Of a stretch of DNA of 64,000 bases, positions 36,070 through 45,779 are shown in pieces. The position numbers were made by a program, and so were the translations under genes. This stretch comes from Anaeromicropila herbilytica (lineage in GTDB: Bacteria; Bacillota; Clostridia; Lachnospirales; Lachnospiraceae), in contig NZ_AP024169.1 of NCBI RefSeq assembly GCF_016591975.1, forward strand, positions 4,971,001 to 5,035,000. The letters are read 5' to 3'. Within the stretch, counting starts at the first letter, position 1, and each line of letters begins with the position of its first letter. The notes beneath the pieces are model-generated. The model was not told where the DNA came from and searched no databases. It worked only from the letters and a program-made list of their open reading frames with translations.

Positions 36070-38421
36070 CTAGAATAATTCGCAAGGTGTTATTTTTCGA
36101 ATTCTTACTGCAACCAAAGCTGTAATAACAATAGAGAATACTGATATTCCAAAAAATGTCCCAAATAATAATAACGGATTAATAATCATATGACACTTTA
36201 CAATTCCAGAGGTAGAAAGCATTAACGCAACCAATGGATTAATTAGAAATCTAGCCATAACTGCTCCTATTAGTGCACCTATGAAGCAGGTCGGACAAAA
36301 GCTCACTACTACTTGTGCTATCAACTGTCTTGTTGTATAGCCAATGGCTTTAGCAGCACCCAAACGTACTCTCTCTTTTAATAATCGAATTTTTATAAAT
36401 AGATACAAGATGAGTGCAATAATACTTAATGTAATAATGGTACAGACTAAGCACAGAATTGCCAATGCCTTTTGCATAGGCGCTAGCGTTGTATCAATTA
36501 TTTTCTCAACGTTATCTATGGATATATTTTTGTCTTTATAATGATTCTTAATCTCTTTTGATACTGCCTTTGTATACTTACTACTATCTAGGTAAACATA
36601 TATTTGACTAGGTTTATAAGATGTATCAAGTCTCCTCATACCTTCCTCAGTAATCATTGCACATTTACCAAGATAACTAATCTGTTGCGTTACACCAACC
36701 ACTAGAAATTCTACTGCTTTTTCTCCATTCTTTACATGAATAACATCTCCAATCTTTGCATGTAGACGTTTAAGAATTAAGTTCGTAGCTGCAATCTCAT
36801 TATCATGTTTTGGATATCTTCCTTTAATGACGGTATTAATAGAAAGCTTATTATAATCATTACATACCTTGAATAAAGTGGTAATCTCTTTCTTTTTAGC
36901 AACTACAGTCATATTTTTTTCGTATAATTGTACTGTTTTCTTAACATGCTTCATCTGTTTAATATCAGCAAATATATTAGAAGCGTCCTTATCCTCTACC
37001 ACTACTGATAACTGTGCTTTTTCCATACCAACCAACTGCAAGAATGCCGTCGTATCAATATTAAAATTATAGTTTGCAGCAAATGAGAAGATGCAAACAA
37101 AACTCATTAACAATACTACTATAATAATTGTGATATTTTGTTTTGTGTGATAGAAAAATGATTTTAACCCTAACAATATATTATAATTTACTGGAGTTCT
37201 ATCTAGTGGAAAATAGCTTTTCTTAAAGTTGTGAGATTCAATTCCATTTCTAAGAGCAATAATTGGTGTAATCATTTTTATTTTTCTTGATGTGAAGTAA
37301 GATACCGATGATACCAATGCTAATATGAGTACCAAGCTAACCAACGCCGCTAGTAGATTCATGCTACTTTTCCATTCTAACCCTATAGAGGAAGAGACAA
37401 TATTTTTTACAATTCCTGAAGAAAATGACGCCATTATCATTCCAATTAAATATCCAAATATACTAATAATACTAAATTGCAACACTATTGCCATAATTAA
37501 TTGATATGGTCGATAACCCATTGCTTGCATTGACCCAATATTCTTTATATTACTTTCAATATGACTGACTATAGTAAATCGCATAACCGTCAATACAATA
37601 ACTATTATAATAATGGAAAATACAATAAGAATCGCCATTATAATAGATAAAAATAAGCACAGCCCTATTTTCATAGTAGCATAATCAAGTGTAAGAAGAT
37701 CTGCCTTCTTATTACTCTGTTGTGCATTAAAATGTTTAATAAAAGTAGTATCGAATTGATCCGTCTTCGTTCCACGCTCTAATTTTGCCTTAATAAAAGT
37801 TATCTTTTGTTTTTGCTCACTCATCAAAGAGTTAAATTCCTTATCAAATACATAACATTTATAAAAAGTGATATTCGTTGGTGTAGCAAAGATAATATCT
37901 TCTGCAAATCCATAGATAACATAGTTTTTTGTTTTGTTTCCAATACCGATTTCTATTGTATCACCAGTATGATACCCATTTGCGACTTTTAAAAAATAAG
38001 GTACAATAATCGAATTCTCTAATTTTTTATTGCCTTTATCTATAATTTTTAACTTTGATAGATTTTCTTTCTTATCAGCATTTAATATGGCATATCCTGT
38101 ACTCTGTTTTTTTTCATCATTTGTAACATTTCTTATATCACCAGAACTTGTTAGTACTACATCTTCTAATTCTGAGTATTGATACCCTTTTAACTCTTTT
38201 AATGTATTTACTGCAGCATCTTTATATTCACTAGGAAGGCCAACTACATAATCTGCACCATTTAATTCCTTATTCTTATCATCCACAAACGTGTTAATAT
38301 CAAGTAAAATGCTAACCGCAGTATATAATAATATTGTAGCAATTAAAATGAGGATCATTAGCATTACAGATATTCCCTTGTTTTTTCTTATATTGCTTTT
38401 TGCAATCATCAATATCTTCAT
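36070..38421 (-). CDS. FtsX-type ABC transporter permease (two FtsX domains)
   Basis: About 783 residues. N-terminal helix (20-42), a large outside domain (45-250), three helices around 255-380, then a second cycle with a helix near 430, an outside domain to about 650 and three more helices at the C-terminus ending RIRKITPCELF. This is the MacB/lipoprotein-release/peptide-resistance layout with two PF02687-type units. The ATG at 38421 (AAAGGTAGG upstream) is preferred over a TTG at 38442. Partner of the ATPase 14 bases upstream. Substrate unknown. Confidence 0.85.
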   Translation of the reverse strand: MKILMIAKSNIRKNKGISVMLMILILIATILLYTAVSILLDINTFVDDKNKELNGADYVVGLPSEYKDAAVNTLKELKGYQYSELEDVVLTSSGDIRNVTNDEKKQSTGYAILNADKKENLSKLKIIDKGNKKLENSIIVPYFLKVANGYHTGDTIEIGIGNKTKNYVIYGFAEDIIFATPTNITFYKCYVFDKEFNSLMSEQKQKITFIKAKLERGTKTDQFDTTFIKHFNAQQSNKKADLLTLDYATMKIGLCLFLSIIMAILIVFSIIIIVIVLTVMRFTIVSHIESNIKNIGSMQAMGYRPYQLIMAIVLQFSIISIFGYLIGMIMASFSSGIVKNIVSSSIGLEWKSSMNLLAALVSLVLILALVSSVSYFTSRKIKMITPIIALRNGIESHNFKKSYFPLDRTPVNYNILLGLKSFFYHTKQNITIIIVVLLMSFVCIFSFAANYNFNIDTTAFLQLVGMEKAQLSVVVEDKDASNIFADIKQMKHVKKTVQLYEKNMTVVAKKKEITTLFKVCNDYNKLSINTVIKGRYPKHDNEIAATNLILKRLHAKIGDVIHVKNGEKAVEFLVVGVTQQISYLGKCAMITEEGMRRLDTSYKPSQIYVYLDSSKYTKAVSKEIKNHYKDKNISIDNVEKIIDTTLAPMQKALAILCLVCTIITLSIIALILYLFIKIRLLKERVRLGAAKAIGYTTRQLIAQVVVSFCPTCFIGALIGAVMARFLINPLVALMLSTSGIVKCHMIINPLLLFGTFFGISVFSIVITALVAVRIRKITPCELF

Positions 38422-38435
38422 TTTTATACCTACCT

Positions 38436-39191
38436 TTACCAACCCATTTCTTCAAGGAACCTTCTTAATTTCTTATGACGCTCCTCATCACCTTTTTCAT
38501 ATTGACCTAGATTACATTCATCTATGATGACACCATCTTTTAGATATAGAATACGATTTGCTCTCCTTGCTGTCTTTATATCATGTGTTACCATAACAAT
38601 GCTCTGACCTTCTCTATTAATCTTTGTTAGCACTTCTAATACATTTACTGCATTCGTTGAATTCAGTGCTCCTGTTGGTTCATCGGCAAAAACTATTTCT
38701 GGTGAATTGATAATTGCTCTTACAATTGCGACTCTTTGTGCTTCTCCACCTGACAATTGTGATGGGAATTTATCATAACTAGTCTCATCAAGTCCTACCG
38801 ATTGTAATAATTCCTTTGCCTTACTTGTAATCTGTTTACGATCTTTACTCACTAATAGCCCACCCATTAAAATATTATCAAGGACATTCATCGTATCATT
38901 CAGATACATTTGTTGGAATACAAATCCACAGTGCTTTCTTCGAAAGATTGCTAATCGATCATTATTATATCCACTGATTTCTTCGTCCTTAAAATATATA
39001 CTTCCAACGGTTGGTTTATCCATTCCTGACAATGCATACAAAAGAGTTGATTTACCAGATCCTGAACTTCCCATGATTACAGTAAAATCGCCTTTGTATA
39101 TTTGAATATTCATATTTTTCAGTACATGTTGTAACACACTTCCATTTGAATAAGATTTGCATAAATTCTTAACTTCTAATATTGATTCCAT
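38436..39191 (-). CDS. ABC transporter ATPase (LolD/MacB-like)
   Basis: 251 residues. Walker A GSSGSGKST near residue 40, Q-loop FVFQQMYLNDTM, signature LSGGEAQRVAIVRA near 145, Walker B IVFADEPTGAL, H-loop VTHDIKTARRA. The EPTGAL form is usual in ATPases that work with FtsX-like permeases for lipoprotein or antimicrobial-peptide handling. Forms an operon with the permease. The two-component system just upstream may control it, although a terminator lies between them. Confidence 0.9.
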   Translation of the reverse strand: MESILEVKNLCKSYSNGSVLQHVLKNMNIQIYKGDFTVIMGSSGSGKSTLLYALSGMDKPTVGSIYFKDEEISGYNNDRLAIFRRKHCGFVFQQMYLNDTMNVLDNILMGGLLVSKDRKQITSKAKELLQSVGLDETSYDKFPSQLSGGEAQRVAIVRAIINSPEIVFADEPTGALNSTNAVNVLEVLTKINREGQSIVMVTHDIKTARRANRILYLKDGVIIDECNLGQYEKGDEERHKKLRRFLEEMGW

Positions 39192-39251
39192 TTTAATACC
39201 TATTACCCTTCCATTTATGATGTTCGATTCATGACAAATAGCTTAAATAAA

Positions 39252-39291
39252 AATAAGACTATACGTTTTCCATCAACGTTATAGTCTTATT
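39252..39291 (-). terminator. Terminator after the histidine kinase gene
   Basis: AATAAGACTATACGTT pairs with AACGTTATAGTCTTATT (one bulge). The minus strand continues TTTTTATTT. It separates the two-component genes from the ABC transporter genes. Confidence 0.75.
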
Positions 39292-39399
39292 ATAGCTTTC
39301 ATTTCTTAAACTGTCTTTTTCTAATCTTTATATAATTCTTATCTAATTCTTAATTAAGGAATTGTTTAGGGTGATTTTGTTAAATTGAGTTAAGGTTAA

Positions 39400-40638
39400 T
39401 CATACCTTTTTCACATGGAGTATAACTACAAATCCATTTTCTACATAACACTCAATGCTACCGCCCATTCCCTCTATGAACTGCTTTGCAAGGTAGAGAC
39501 CTAACCCAGCCCCCGAACTACCATCAACATTTTTTCCACGATAGTATTTATGAAAGACAAGCGGTATTTCTTCTTCCACTGCCCGATTACCATAATCCTC
39601 AACTTTTATAACAATCGCATCTTCAATCTCTTCAAAACTTACATCAATATCTGTTCCAGCATATTTATAGGAATTATTAATAATATTATCAATTACTTGA
39701 TTCATTCTAAGTCTATCACAATATATCAGGCATCCTGGCACTTCATTCTTAAAATAAATCTTTCCATAATGGTTAATATCCATGAACATCGGTTTAATAA
39801 TAGTACTAAGTTCTTCCTTTGGTTCTATTTTCAGTGCCTCGAGTTCTTCTAAGGTAGCATGGAATAGGTTATTTATTAATTTTTCGATTACTTCTGCTTT
39901 TTGATTAATGGTACCAATCTTGGTGAGTGCATCTTCTTCTTTCAATTTTATCTCAAGAATCTCACACAAAGCCTTTATTGTAGCAACGGGTGTTTTAATA
40001 TCATGAGAAAGTGATGCTACTAATTCTTTTTTGCTTTTATTTGCCTCGAATTCTGCCTTTCTTGATTTCTTTAGTTCCTCTCTCATCCTGTCAAAACTCT
40101 CAGTGAATGCTCCAAAATAATTCTCTTTTTCCATCTTAAGTGGAATATCCAGATTACCCTGGGATATATTCATTGCAAAATTTCTTAATTTCCTAAATGG
40201 TCTTAGCATTCTTACATACAGATAAGAGGTAATAATATAGATGATAATGAGGACAAAGAGAATCATTCCTCCAATTATGATTTTCAGATTTTGTTTTAAC
40301 TGTACAAAAGAATCTGAGTTGGCTGGAATTATTATTTTACCAATCAACTGATTTCCTTTTTCATAATCAAGTACAACATTTCCCTTTTGAATTGCATGAC
40401 TCAATTCATTCCTGTATTCAGATTCACTTTTTAATATGAATCTACAGGAATATTTTTTTTCTAAACTTTTATAAGAAATTGAATTTTTACTCATATCTTC
40501 TTCAATTCTCTTCTGGATATCATTCACTTTAATAATATCACTAGCATGATATTCTAATGAATCAATATATTTTATCAGAAATAAGAACGTTAGTAATAAG
40601 CTTAGACTTGTAATCAAAATTATAGTTTTTAACTTCAT
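39400..40638 (-). CDS. Sensor histidine kinase
   Basis: 412 residues. Helix 1 (5-23), outside domain (24-115), helix 2 (119-143), HAMP-like linker (RPFRKLRNFAMNISQGNLDI), phospho-acceptor His in ELVASLSHDIKTPVATIKAL near 212, N box NQVIDNIINNSYKYAG and G box GAGLGLYLAKQFIEGMGG. The outside domain of about 90 residues makes it unlike the short-loop BceS kinases. It overlaps the response regulator stop by four bases (ATGA). Confidence 0.9.
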   Translation of the reverse strand: MKLKTIILITSLSLLLTFLFLIKYIDSLEYHASDIIKVNDIQKRIEEDMSKNSISYKSLEKKYSCRFILKSESEYRNELSHAIQKGNVVLDYEKGNQLIGKIIIPANSDSFVQLKQNLKIIIGGMILFVLIIIYIITSYLYVRMLRPFRKLRNFAMNISQGNLDIPLKMEKENYFGAFTESFDRMREELKKSRKAEFEANKSKKELVASLSHDIKTPVATIKALCEILEIKLKEEDALTKIGTINQKAEVIEKLINNLFHATLEELEALKIEPKEELSTIIKPMFMDINHYGKIYFKNEVPGCLIYCDRLRMNQVIDNIINNSYKYAGTDIDVSFEEIEDAIVIKVEDYGNRAVEEEIPLVFHKYYRGKNVDGSSGAGLGLYLAKQFIEGMGGSIECYVENGFVVILHVKKV

Positions 40639-41348
40639 AATTCTAATATATATCCAATGCCCCAGATTGTTTTTATATATTTAGGCTCATTTGGATCCTC
40701 TTCAATTTTTTCACGAATCTTTCGAATATGAACATTCAATGTTCCGTCGCTAAAGAATTTATCTCCCCATACATTTGAGAATAATTCTTCCTTCGTTACG
40801 ACTCTATTTCTATGGTGGAAGAGATACAAAAATAAGTTGAATTCTTTATTTTTTAGTTGTACTTCTCTTTCCTTTACGTAGATTTTCCTAGCATCTTCGT
40901 CTATTGCAATATCCTTAATTGTCTTTAACTGATTATTTGCCTGCTTCGTGGCATTATTATCTCTTTCCTCTAGACGTTTTAACATAACTTTCACTTTCGC
41001 AAGTAAAATGCTAAGCGAATATGGCTTTTTTATGTAATCATCGCCACCGATATTTAGGGCAATTAAAATATCATCATCACTTTGCCTTGCACTTATAAAA
41101 AGGATTGGAAGATTGGATTCCTCTCTAATCTTTTTACATAGAATGAATCCACTTTCCTCCTTAAGATTAATATCAAGCAACAATATTTGAACTTCATTAT
41201 CTTTTAAAAAGGATAAACATTCTTCCGAATTGGTGACATACGCAGAATGGATACCAAACATCTCAAAATATTCGCAAGTAGCGGATGCAAGATCAATTTC
41301 ATCATCCACCACTAAACACTGATATTTTGCTACGGTTTCACTTTCCAT
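40635..41348 (-). CDS. OmpR-family response regulator
   Basis: 237 residues. Receiver domain with the phospho-accepting Asp in IQILLLDINLKEESG near 56 and Lys in DDYIKKPYS. The C-terminal winged helix contains FNLFLYLFHHRNRVVTKEEL and DGTLNVHIRKIREKIEEDPN. AGGGAG upstream of the ATG. Paired with the kinase downstream. Likely targets are the neighbouring ABC transporter genes, by position only. Confidence 0.92.
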   Translation of the reverse strand: MESETVAKYQCLVVDDEIDLASATCEYFEMFGIHSAYVTNSEECLSFLKDNEVQILLLDINLKEESGFILCKKIREESNLPILFISARQSDDDILIALNIGGDDYIKKPYSLSILLAKVKVMLKRLEERDNNATKQANNQLKTIKDIAIDEDARKIYVKEREVQLKNKEFNLFLYLFHHRNRVVTKEELFSNVWGDKFFSDGTLNVHIRKIREKIEEDPNEPKYIKTIWGIGYILEL

Positions 41349-41419
41349 TTTTATTTACTCCCTACTTTTTAATCTTGCTCGTTTCTCTTATGTTTAAAGA
41401 GTTCTGCTTTTTTGTTCCT

Positions 41420-41983
41420 TTATATATGGTTCGCGCTTAATTTCTTATTTTCAATTACTAAGGATATACAAAAGATAATTTCTATTACGATCATCACTGC
41501 TGCTAAGATATAAGAATCATAGCTACATCCAATAAATAAGGCTATTACTGTAACAATACCAGACAGTACCATATAAGATTTGGACTGATATAACCACCCA
41601 AATGGCATTAAATGTGCACCAAATATCATTGCAATTACCATTAACATCTTATCTGGAACTGCCTGATATACCCACATTGCGATAATCAGATACAAAAATT
41701 GATTCACAGAAAATAAAATTCCTAAATTGGTTAACGGATTCTCCTTATTTTGAAAATCAACCTTTATTATCTTTGAAATTAAAAATGCTATTGGTACTAA
41801 GATAGCTGTAATACAAAACGTATAAAAATTCTTGGTTAGTGCATCTAGATTACTTACATGTACACCAAATACAGCACTCCATAATACTACAGAAGCCAAA
41901 ATAAAATGTAAGCCTTTCTTCTGCTTTATAGCGCAATCTAATCGCAGCTCATCTAACACCTTTTTTCCTTGTTCAAAATTCAT
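41420..41983 (-). CDS. Membrane protein, possible DUF7010 family
   Basis: 187 residues. A soluble N-terminus (NFEQGKKVLDELRLDCAIKQ) leads into about six membrane helices between residues 25 and 180. The sequence has the feel of the DUF7010 membrane family, but this is from memory. GGGAGGAAG upstream. It lies 71 bases before the response regulator gene and could be part of the same transcript. Confidence 0.5.
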   Translation of the reverse strand: MNFEQGKKVLDELRLDCAIKQKKGLHFILASVVLWSAVFGVHVSNLDALTKNFYTFCITAILVPIAFLISKIIKVDFQNKENPLTNLGILFSVNQFLYLIIAMWVYQAVPDKMLMVIAMIFGAHLMPFGWLYQSKSYMVLSGIVTVIALFIGCSYDSYILAAVMIVIEIIFCISLVIENKKLSANHI

Positions 41984-42031
41984 ATAACACTTCCTCCCTT
42001 TTATTCACACTCGCTTTTGCGAGCTAATATA

Positions 42032-42577
42032 CTATTTTACAATATATTCTTTTATAACATTTTGATTCAAATCTTTTACTTGGAACACCCCATTCTCATA
42101 GATCATATAACTATTTACATTCTCCTCTTTTGGTAAGGATACAGATCCCGGATTAATATAAGTATAATTCTCTCTATCAACCATTGCCTGTACATGGGTA
42201 TGCCCATGAATTAAGATATCCTTTTTCTTAAGAGGTGGTAATTGACCTTCATGAAATAGATGCCCATGCGTAATAAATAGCATTCTGTTATCTAGAAACA
42301 TTGTCATGTAATCAGCCATGATTGGAAATTCTAACACCATTTGATCAACTTCTGCATCGCAGTTACCCCTGACACATAATAGTTCTTCCTTTATCTCATT
42401 CAACATCCCAATAACAGCTTTCGGATTATATTCTTTTGGTAGATCATTTCTTGGACCATGGTATAGCAAATCTCCTAGAAGAATTAACTTCTCTGCCTTC
42501 TCTATCCTGTAACATTCAATCATCTGCTTACAATAAAAGGCTGAACCATGAATATCTGATGCAAACATTAATTTCAT
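42032..42577 (-). CDS. yfcE: YfcE-type metallophosphoesterase
   Basis: 181 residues, complete metal-site set: FASDIHGSAF, LILLGDLLYHGPRND, VRGNCDAEVD, LFITHGHLF, LIHGHTHV. YfcE/MJ0936-type phosphodiesterases act on small phosphodiesters; the natural substrate is not fixed. The ATG at 42577 with AAAGGA upstream gives the normal N-terminus MKLMFASDIHG; a longer frame to 42664 adds 29 unlikely residues. Confidence 0.9.
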   Translation of the reverse strand: MKLMFASDIHGSAFYCKQMIECYRIEKAEKLILLGDLLYHGPRNDLPKEYNPKAVIGMLNEIKEELLCVRGNCDAEVDQMVLEFPIMADYMTMFLDNRMLFITHGHLFHEGQLPPLKKKDILIHGHTHVQAMVDRENYTYINPGSVSLPKEENVNSYMIYENGVFQVKDLNQNVIKEYIVK

Positions 42578-42849
42578 AATTGATTCCTTTCTAGCGTCAT
42601 AATTACTTAATTCGTATCCTATCCACATTTCATAGCAAATAATAAGAAAATATCCACAAAACAATTTACTTATCCACTTATTTTCGTACTCAAATCAATA
42701 AAGTAAATACTTTGTAAACGCCTATTGTTACTAATTGATACCATCGTATCATCCCATTTGATATCTGTCAATTTATTCATAATAATTGATATTTGTTGCA
42801 GTTTAGTATTCTAATTTAACTATAACTTAAATTTATTTTTCATATTTAG

Positions 42850-42878
42850 TTGACAAATAAATAAAATTGACATATTAT
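42850..42878 (+). promoter_or_regulatory. Sigma-A promoter of the cadC-like/cadA-like operon
   Basis: TTGACA, 17 bp, TATTAT. The start site falls in the palindromic operator. Nothing else with gene character is seen in 42578-42975. Confidence 0.75.
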
Positions 42879-42908
42879 GAACATATGAACAACAATTCAT
42901 ATGTTCAT
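42877..42908. promoter_or_regulatory. ArsR/SmtB-type operator palindrome
   Basis: ATGAACATATGAA-CAACAA-TTCATATGTTCAT: 13-bp perfect arms around a 6-base spacer, overlapping the -10 box and start site. The core ATATGAA-N6-TTCATAT is the form bound by SmtB/CadC-type metal repressors, one of which is the first gene of the operon. Confidence 0.75.
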
Positions 42909-42975
42909 ATGTTATTTAATCAATAATATCAAAATATCAAAATATACTTAAGAATATAAGTAGGAGGTTACTAGA

Positions 42976-43350
42976 ATGGATAAAGAAAAATTAAAAACAG
43001 ATTCAATTGATATCTGTGAAATAAATTGTATTCATGATGATACCATTTCAAAGGTGCGTGAATTGATGCCACCAGAAGAAGTGCTATATGATTTGGCGGA
43101 ACTATTTAAAGTATTTGGAGATACTACAAGAACTAAGATTCTCTGTGCTTTGTTTGAGTCTGAGATGTGTGTATGCGATATAGCAACTTTACTGTCTATG
43201 ACGCAATCTGCAATCTCCCATCAACTAAGAGTATTAAAGTCAGCAAAACTTGTAAAGTCACGTAAAGACGGCAAAGTAGTTTACTATTCACTTGATGATA
43301 ATCATATCAAGCATATCTTTGACCAAGGTTTAGCTCATATACAAGAATAA
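42976..43350 (+). CDS. CadC-like metal-responsive ArsR-family repressor
   Basis: 124 residues, winged helix (LSMTQSAISHQLRVLKSAKL as recognition region, residues 75-94). Cysteines in DICEINCIH near the N-terminus and in ESEMCVCDIA near 60 match the CadC alpha-3N metal site, pointing to Cd/Pb/Zn sensing. ATG with AGGAGG upstream. It is 28 bases upstream of the P-type ATPase gene, so metal relieves repression of the exporter. Confidence 0.88.
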   Translation: MDKEKLKTDSIDICEINCIHDDTISKVRELMPPEEVLYDLAELFKVFGDTTRTKILCALFESEMCVCDIATLLSMTQSAISHQLRVLKSAKLVKSRKDGKVVYYSLDDNHIKHIFDQGLAHIQE

Positions 43351-43378
43351 AAATATATCTTTGAAAGGAAGCGAAATT

Positions 43379-45664
43379 ATGGCAAATAATAGTCAGAAGA
43401 TCTACATACTTGAGAATCTTGGATGTGCAAATTGTGCCTCTAAAATGGAGACAAAGATTAATAACTTTGACGAGATTGAGCTCGCTACTATTAATTTTGT
43501 AAAAAAGCAGTTAATTCTTGAGTTAAAAGACCCTACACAGAACAATGTAAGTACAGAATTATATGAGAAACTAAAAAAAGCAGTTACCTCCATTGAGAGT
43601 AATGTCATTCTACGACCTTTGGATGCTTCGAATACAGTTTCTAACACTAAGACAGAGTATACCTTGACTGAATCAAGTGAATGTAAAGATTCTTGTTGCG
43701 ATGGTTCGATTCATAATCATTCACATGATCATTCCCTTAGTCATTCTCACGATCATTCACATAAAGGTGGTGATTCCGATGACAAAAAGTCCGCCCTACT
43801 TCATCTATTTCGATTAATTCTAGGTTTTGGTATCGCTATTGGATCAATCACTCTTTCTATTCCTAACCCCGTTGGAATTATAATTATTTTACTCGGTTTT
43901 CTTATCTTAGGTTATGATGTTCTCTTGGAATCTTTTCATGGCCTCAGAAATAAAGAACTCTTTGATGAAAATTTTCTTATGCTAATTGCAGCCGTTGGTG
44001 CATTCTTCATTGGAGATTATGCAGAAGGTATCTCCGTTATGTTCTTATTCCAGATTGGTGAATTTCTTCAAGACCTAGCAGTTGATAAGTCAAGAAAGCA
44101 GTTAGAATCTGTATTGAGTATAAAACCTGAGTATGCCAATATTCAAACAGAAGATGGAATACAAACGATAGCTCCAGAAAAAGTATCTATTGGAGATATT
44201 ATTATTGTAAAACCAAGTGAAAAAGTACCATTAGATGGAGTTGTTATAGAGGGTTCCTCCTTTGTAGATACCTCTTCCTTAACTGGTGAAAGTGTTCCTC
44301 GAAAAGTATCCACTGGTGAGGATATCCTAAGTGGATGCATAAATGGTAATGGAACATTATTCATCAAAGTTACTGAAACTTATTCTAATTCAACTGTTGC
44401 AAAAGTACTTGATCTGGTGGAAAATGCTAGTAATAAAAAATCAAAAACAGAAAACTTTATTACCAAATTCGCTAGAATCTACACTCCAATTGTTGTACTA
44501 TTTGCAGCTCTTTTAGCAGTACTTCCACCAATTATTACTGGAAGTTATGATTTTAGTACTTGGATATATCGAGCTTGTGGTTTCCTAGTTGTATCCTGTC
44601 CTTGCGCCCTTGTAATCTCAATCCCACTCGGTTTCTTTGGTGGAATCGGTAATGCTTCCAAAAATGGTATTCTTGTAAAGGGTAGCAATTACTTAGAGGC
44701 ACTCCACTCTGTTGGAGTTGCTGTATTTGATAAAACAGGAACTTTAACTAAAGGAATATTCTCGGTAAGTGAGATTAATACCGTAGATGGATTTGACAAA
44801 GACAAATTACTTGAAATAGCTGCTTTAGTTGAAAGTTACTCAAATCACCCAATCGCAAAATCAATTACTAATGCATATCCTGCTGCACTCAATACCTCCT
44901 TGGTATCAGATTATGAAGAGATTTCTGGTCATGGTGTTAAGGCAATCATAAATAATATGTCTCCAAATAACACCGCAGAAAGCGTGTACATTGGTAACAC
45001 AAAATTATTAGACAAATTCCAGATTCCTTATCCACCAACTGTAGAAGAAAAATTAGGAACTATCTGTTATATTGCTATAGGAGACAAATACGTAGGCAAT
45101 ATTGTTATATCCGATGACATCAAAGATGATTCTAAGAAGGCAATAAGGGCATTGAAAGAAATGGGAGTAAAGACTGTTATGTTAACAGGAGATCTTACTT
45201 CTACTGCCAAATTAGTCGCAAAAGACTTAGGTATTGATACTGTGTATTCAGAATTATTACCAGGAGATAAGGTAGCTAAAGTAGAAGAATTGTTAGAACA
45301 GAGTGAACAAGGTAAAAATGTTATATTTGTTGGTGATGGTATGAATGATGCTCCCGTGCTTGCAAGAGCTGATATTGGTATTGCAATGGGTGGCGTTGGC
45401 TCAGATGCAGCAATTGAGGCTTCTGATATTGTTATTATGACAGATGAACCCTCTAAGATTGCAAAAGGAATCCAGATTGCAAAGTTTACGAAGAAAATAG
45501 TTACTCAAAATATTTTCTTAGCTTTGGGGTTAAAACTTCTTGTTATGCTTTTACTTGCCATAGGATATGGCTCCATGTGGCTAGCTGTTTTTGCTGATGG
45601 AGGAGTTGCTTTAATAGCAATCTTTAATTCTCTTCGCGCATTAAAATATAACGTAAATCGATAG
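43379..45664 (+). CDS. cadA: Heavy-metal P1B-type ATPase (CadA/ZntA-like)
   Basis: About 761 residues. N-terminal HMA domain with metal site GCANCASK (residues 14-21), a His-rich linker (HNHSHDHSLSHSHDHSH, about 110-130), eight-helix core with the ion-path motif SCPCAL, phosphorylation site DKTGTLTKG, TGES-type actuator SLTGESVPR, and GDGMNDAPVL. Exports Zn/Cd/Pb from the cytosol. The ATG at 43379 has AAAGGA upstream. The CPC motif and CadC-like partner support Zn/Cd over Cu. Confidence 0.92.
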   Translation: MANNSQKIYILENLGCANCASKMETKINNFDEIELATINFVKKQLILELKDPTQNNVSTELYEKLKKAVTSIESNVILRPLDASNTVSNTKTEYTLTESSECKDSCCDGSIHNHSHDHSLSHSHDHSHKGGDSDDKKSALLHLFRLILGFGIAIGSITLSIPNPVGIIIILLGFLILGYDVLLESFHGLRNKELFDENFLMLIAAVGAFFIGDYAEGISVMFLFQIGEFLQDLAVDKSRKQLESVLSIKPEYANIQTEDGIQTIAPEKVSIGDIIIVKPSEKVPLDGVVIEGSSFVDTSSLTGESVPRKVSTGEDILSGCINGNGTLFIKVTETYSNSTVAKVLDLVENASNKKSKTENFITKFARIYTPIVVLFAALLAVLPPIITGSYDFSTWIYRACGFLVVSCPCALVISIPLGFFGGIGNASKNGILVKGSNYLEALHSVGVAVFDKTGTLTKGIFSVSEINTVDGFDKDKLLEIAALVESYSNHPIAKSITNAYPAALNTSLVSDYEEISGHGVKAIINNMSPNNTAESVYIGNTKLLDKFQIPYPPTVEEKLGTICYIAIGDKYVGNIVISDDIKDDSKKAIRALKEMGVKTVMLTGDLTSTAKLVAKDLGIDTVYSELLPGDKVAKVEELLEQSEQGKNVIFVGDGMNDAPVLARADIGIAMGGVGSDAAIEASDIVIMTDEPSKIAKGIQIAKFTKKIVTQNIFLALGLKLLVMLLLAIGYGSMWLAVFADGGVALIAIFNSLRALKYNVNR

Positions 45665-45667
45665 TCA

Positions 45668-45706
45668 AAATGCCTTTATAGAAGATAGGATTCTATAAAG
45701 GCATTT
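45668..45706 (+). terminator. Terminator after the metal ATPase gene
   Basis: AAATGCCTTTATAGAA / TTCTATAAAGGCATTT, 16-bp perfect stem followed by GTTTTTCT. Confidence 0.9.
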
Positions 45707-45779
45707 GTTTTTCTATTTATCTAGACTTTTCATTATACTATACTTATAAATTATGAAGAGCAGTACATTAATTACCACT

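Noticed and set aside
42003..42032. TTCACACTCGC-TTTT-GCGAGCTAATAT as a further copy of the hairpin family
   Set aside because: It resembles the ends but is too short and lacks the CCC...GGG part; it may be a decayed copy or a simple small hairpin.
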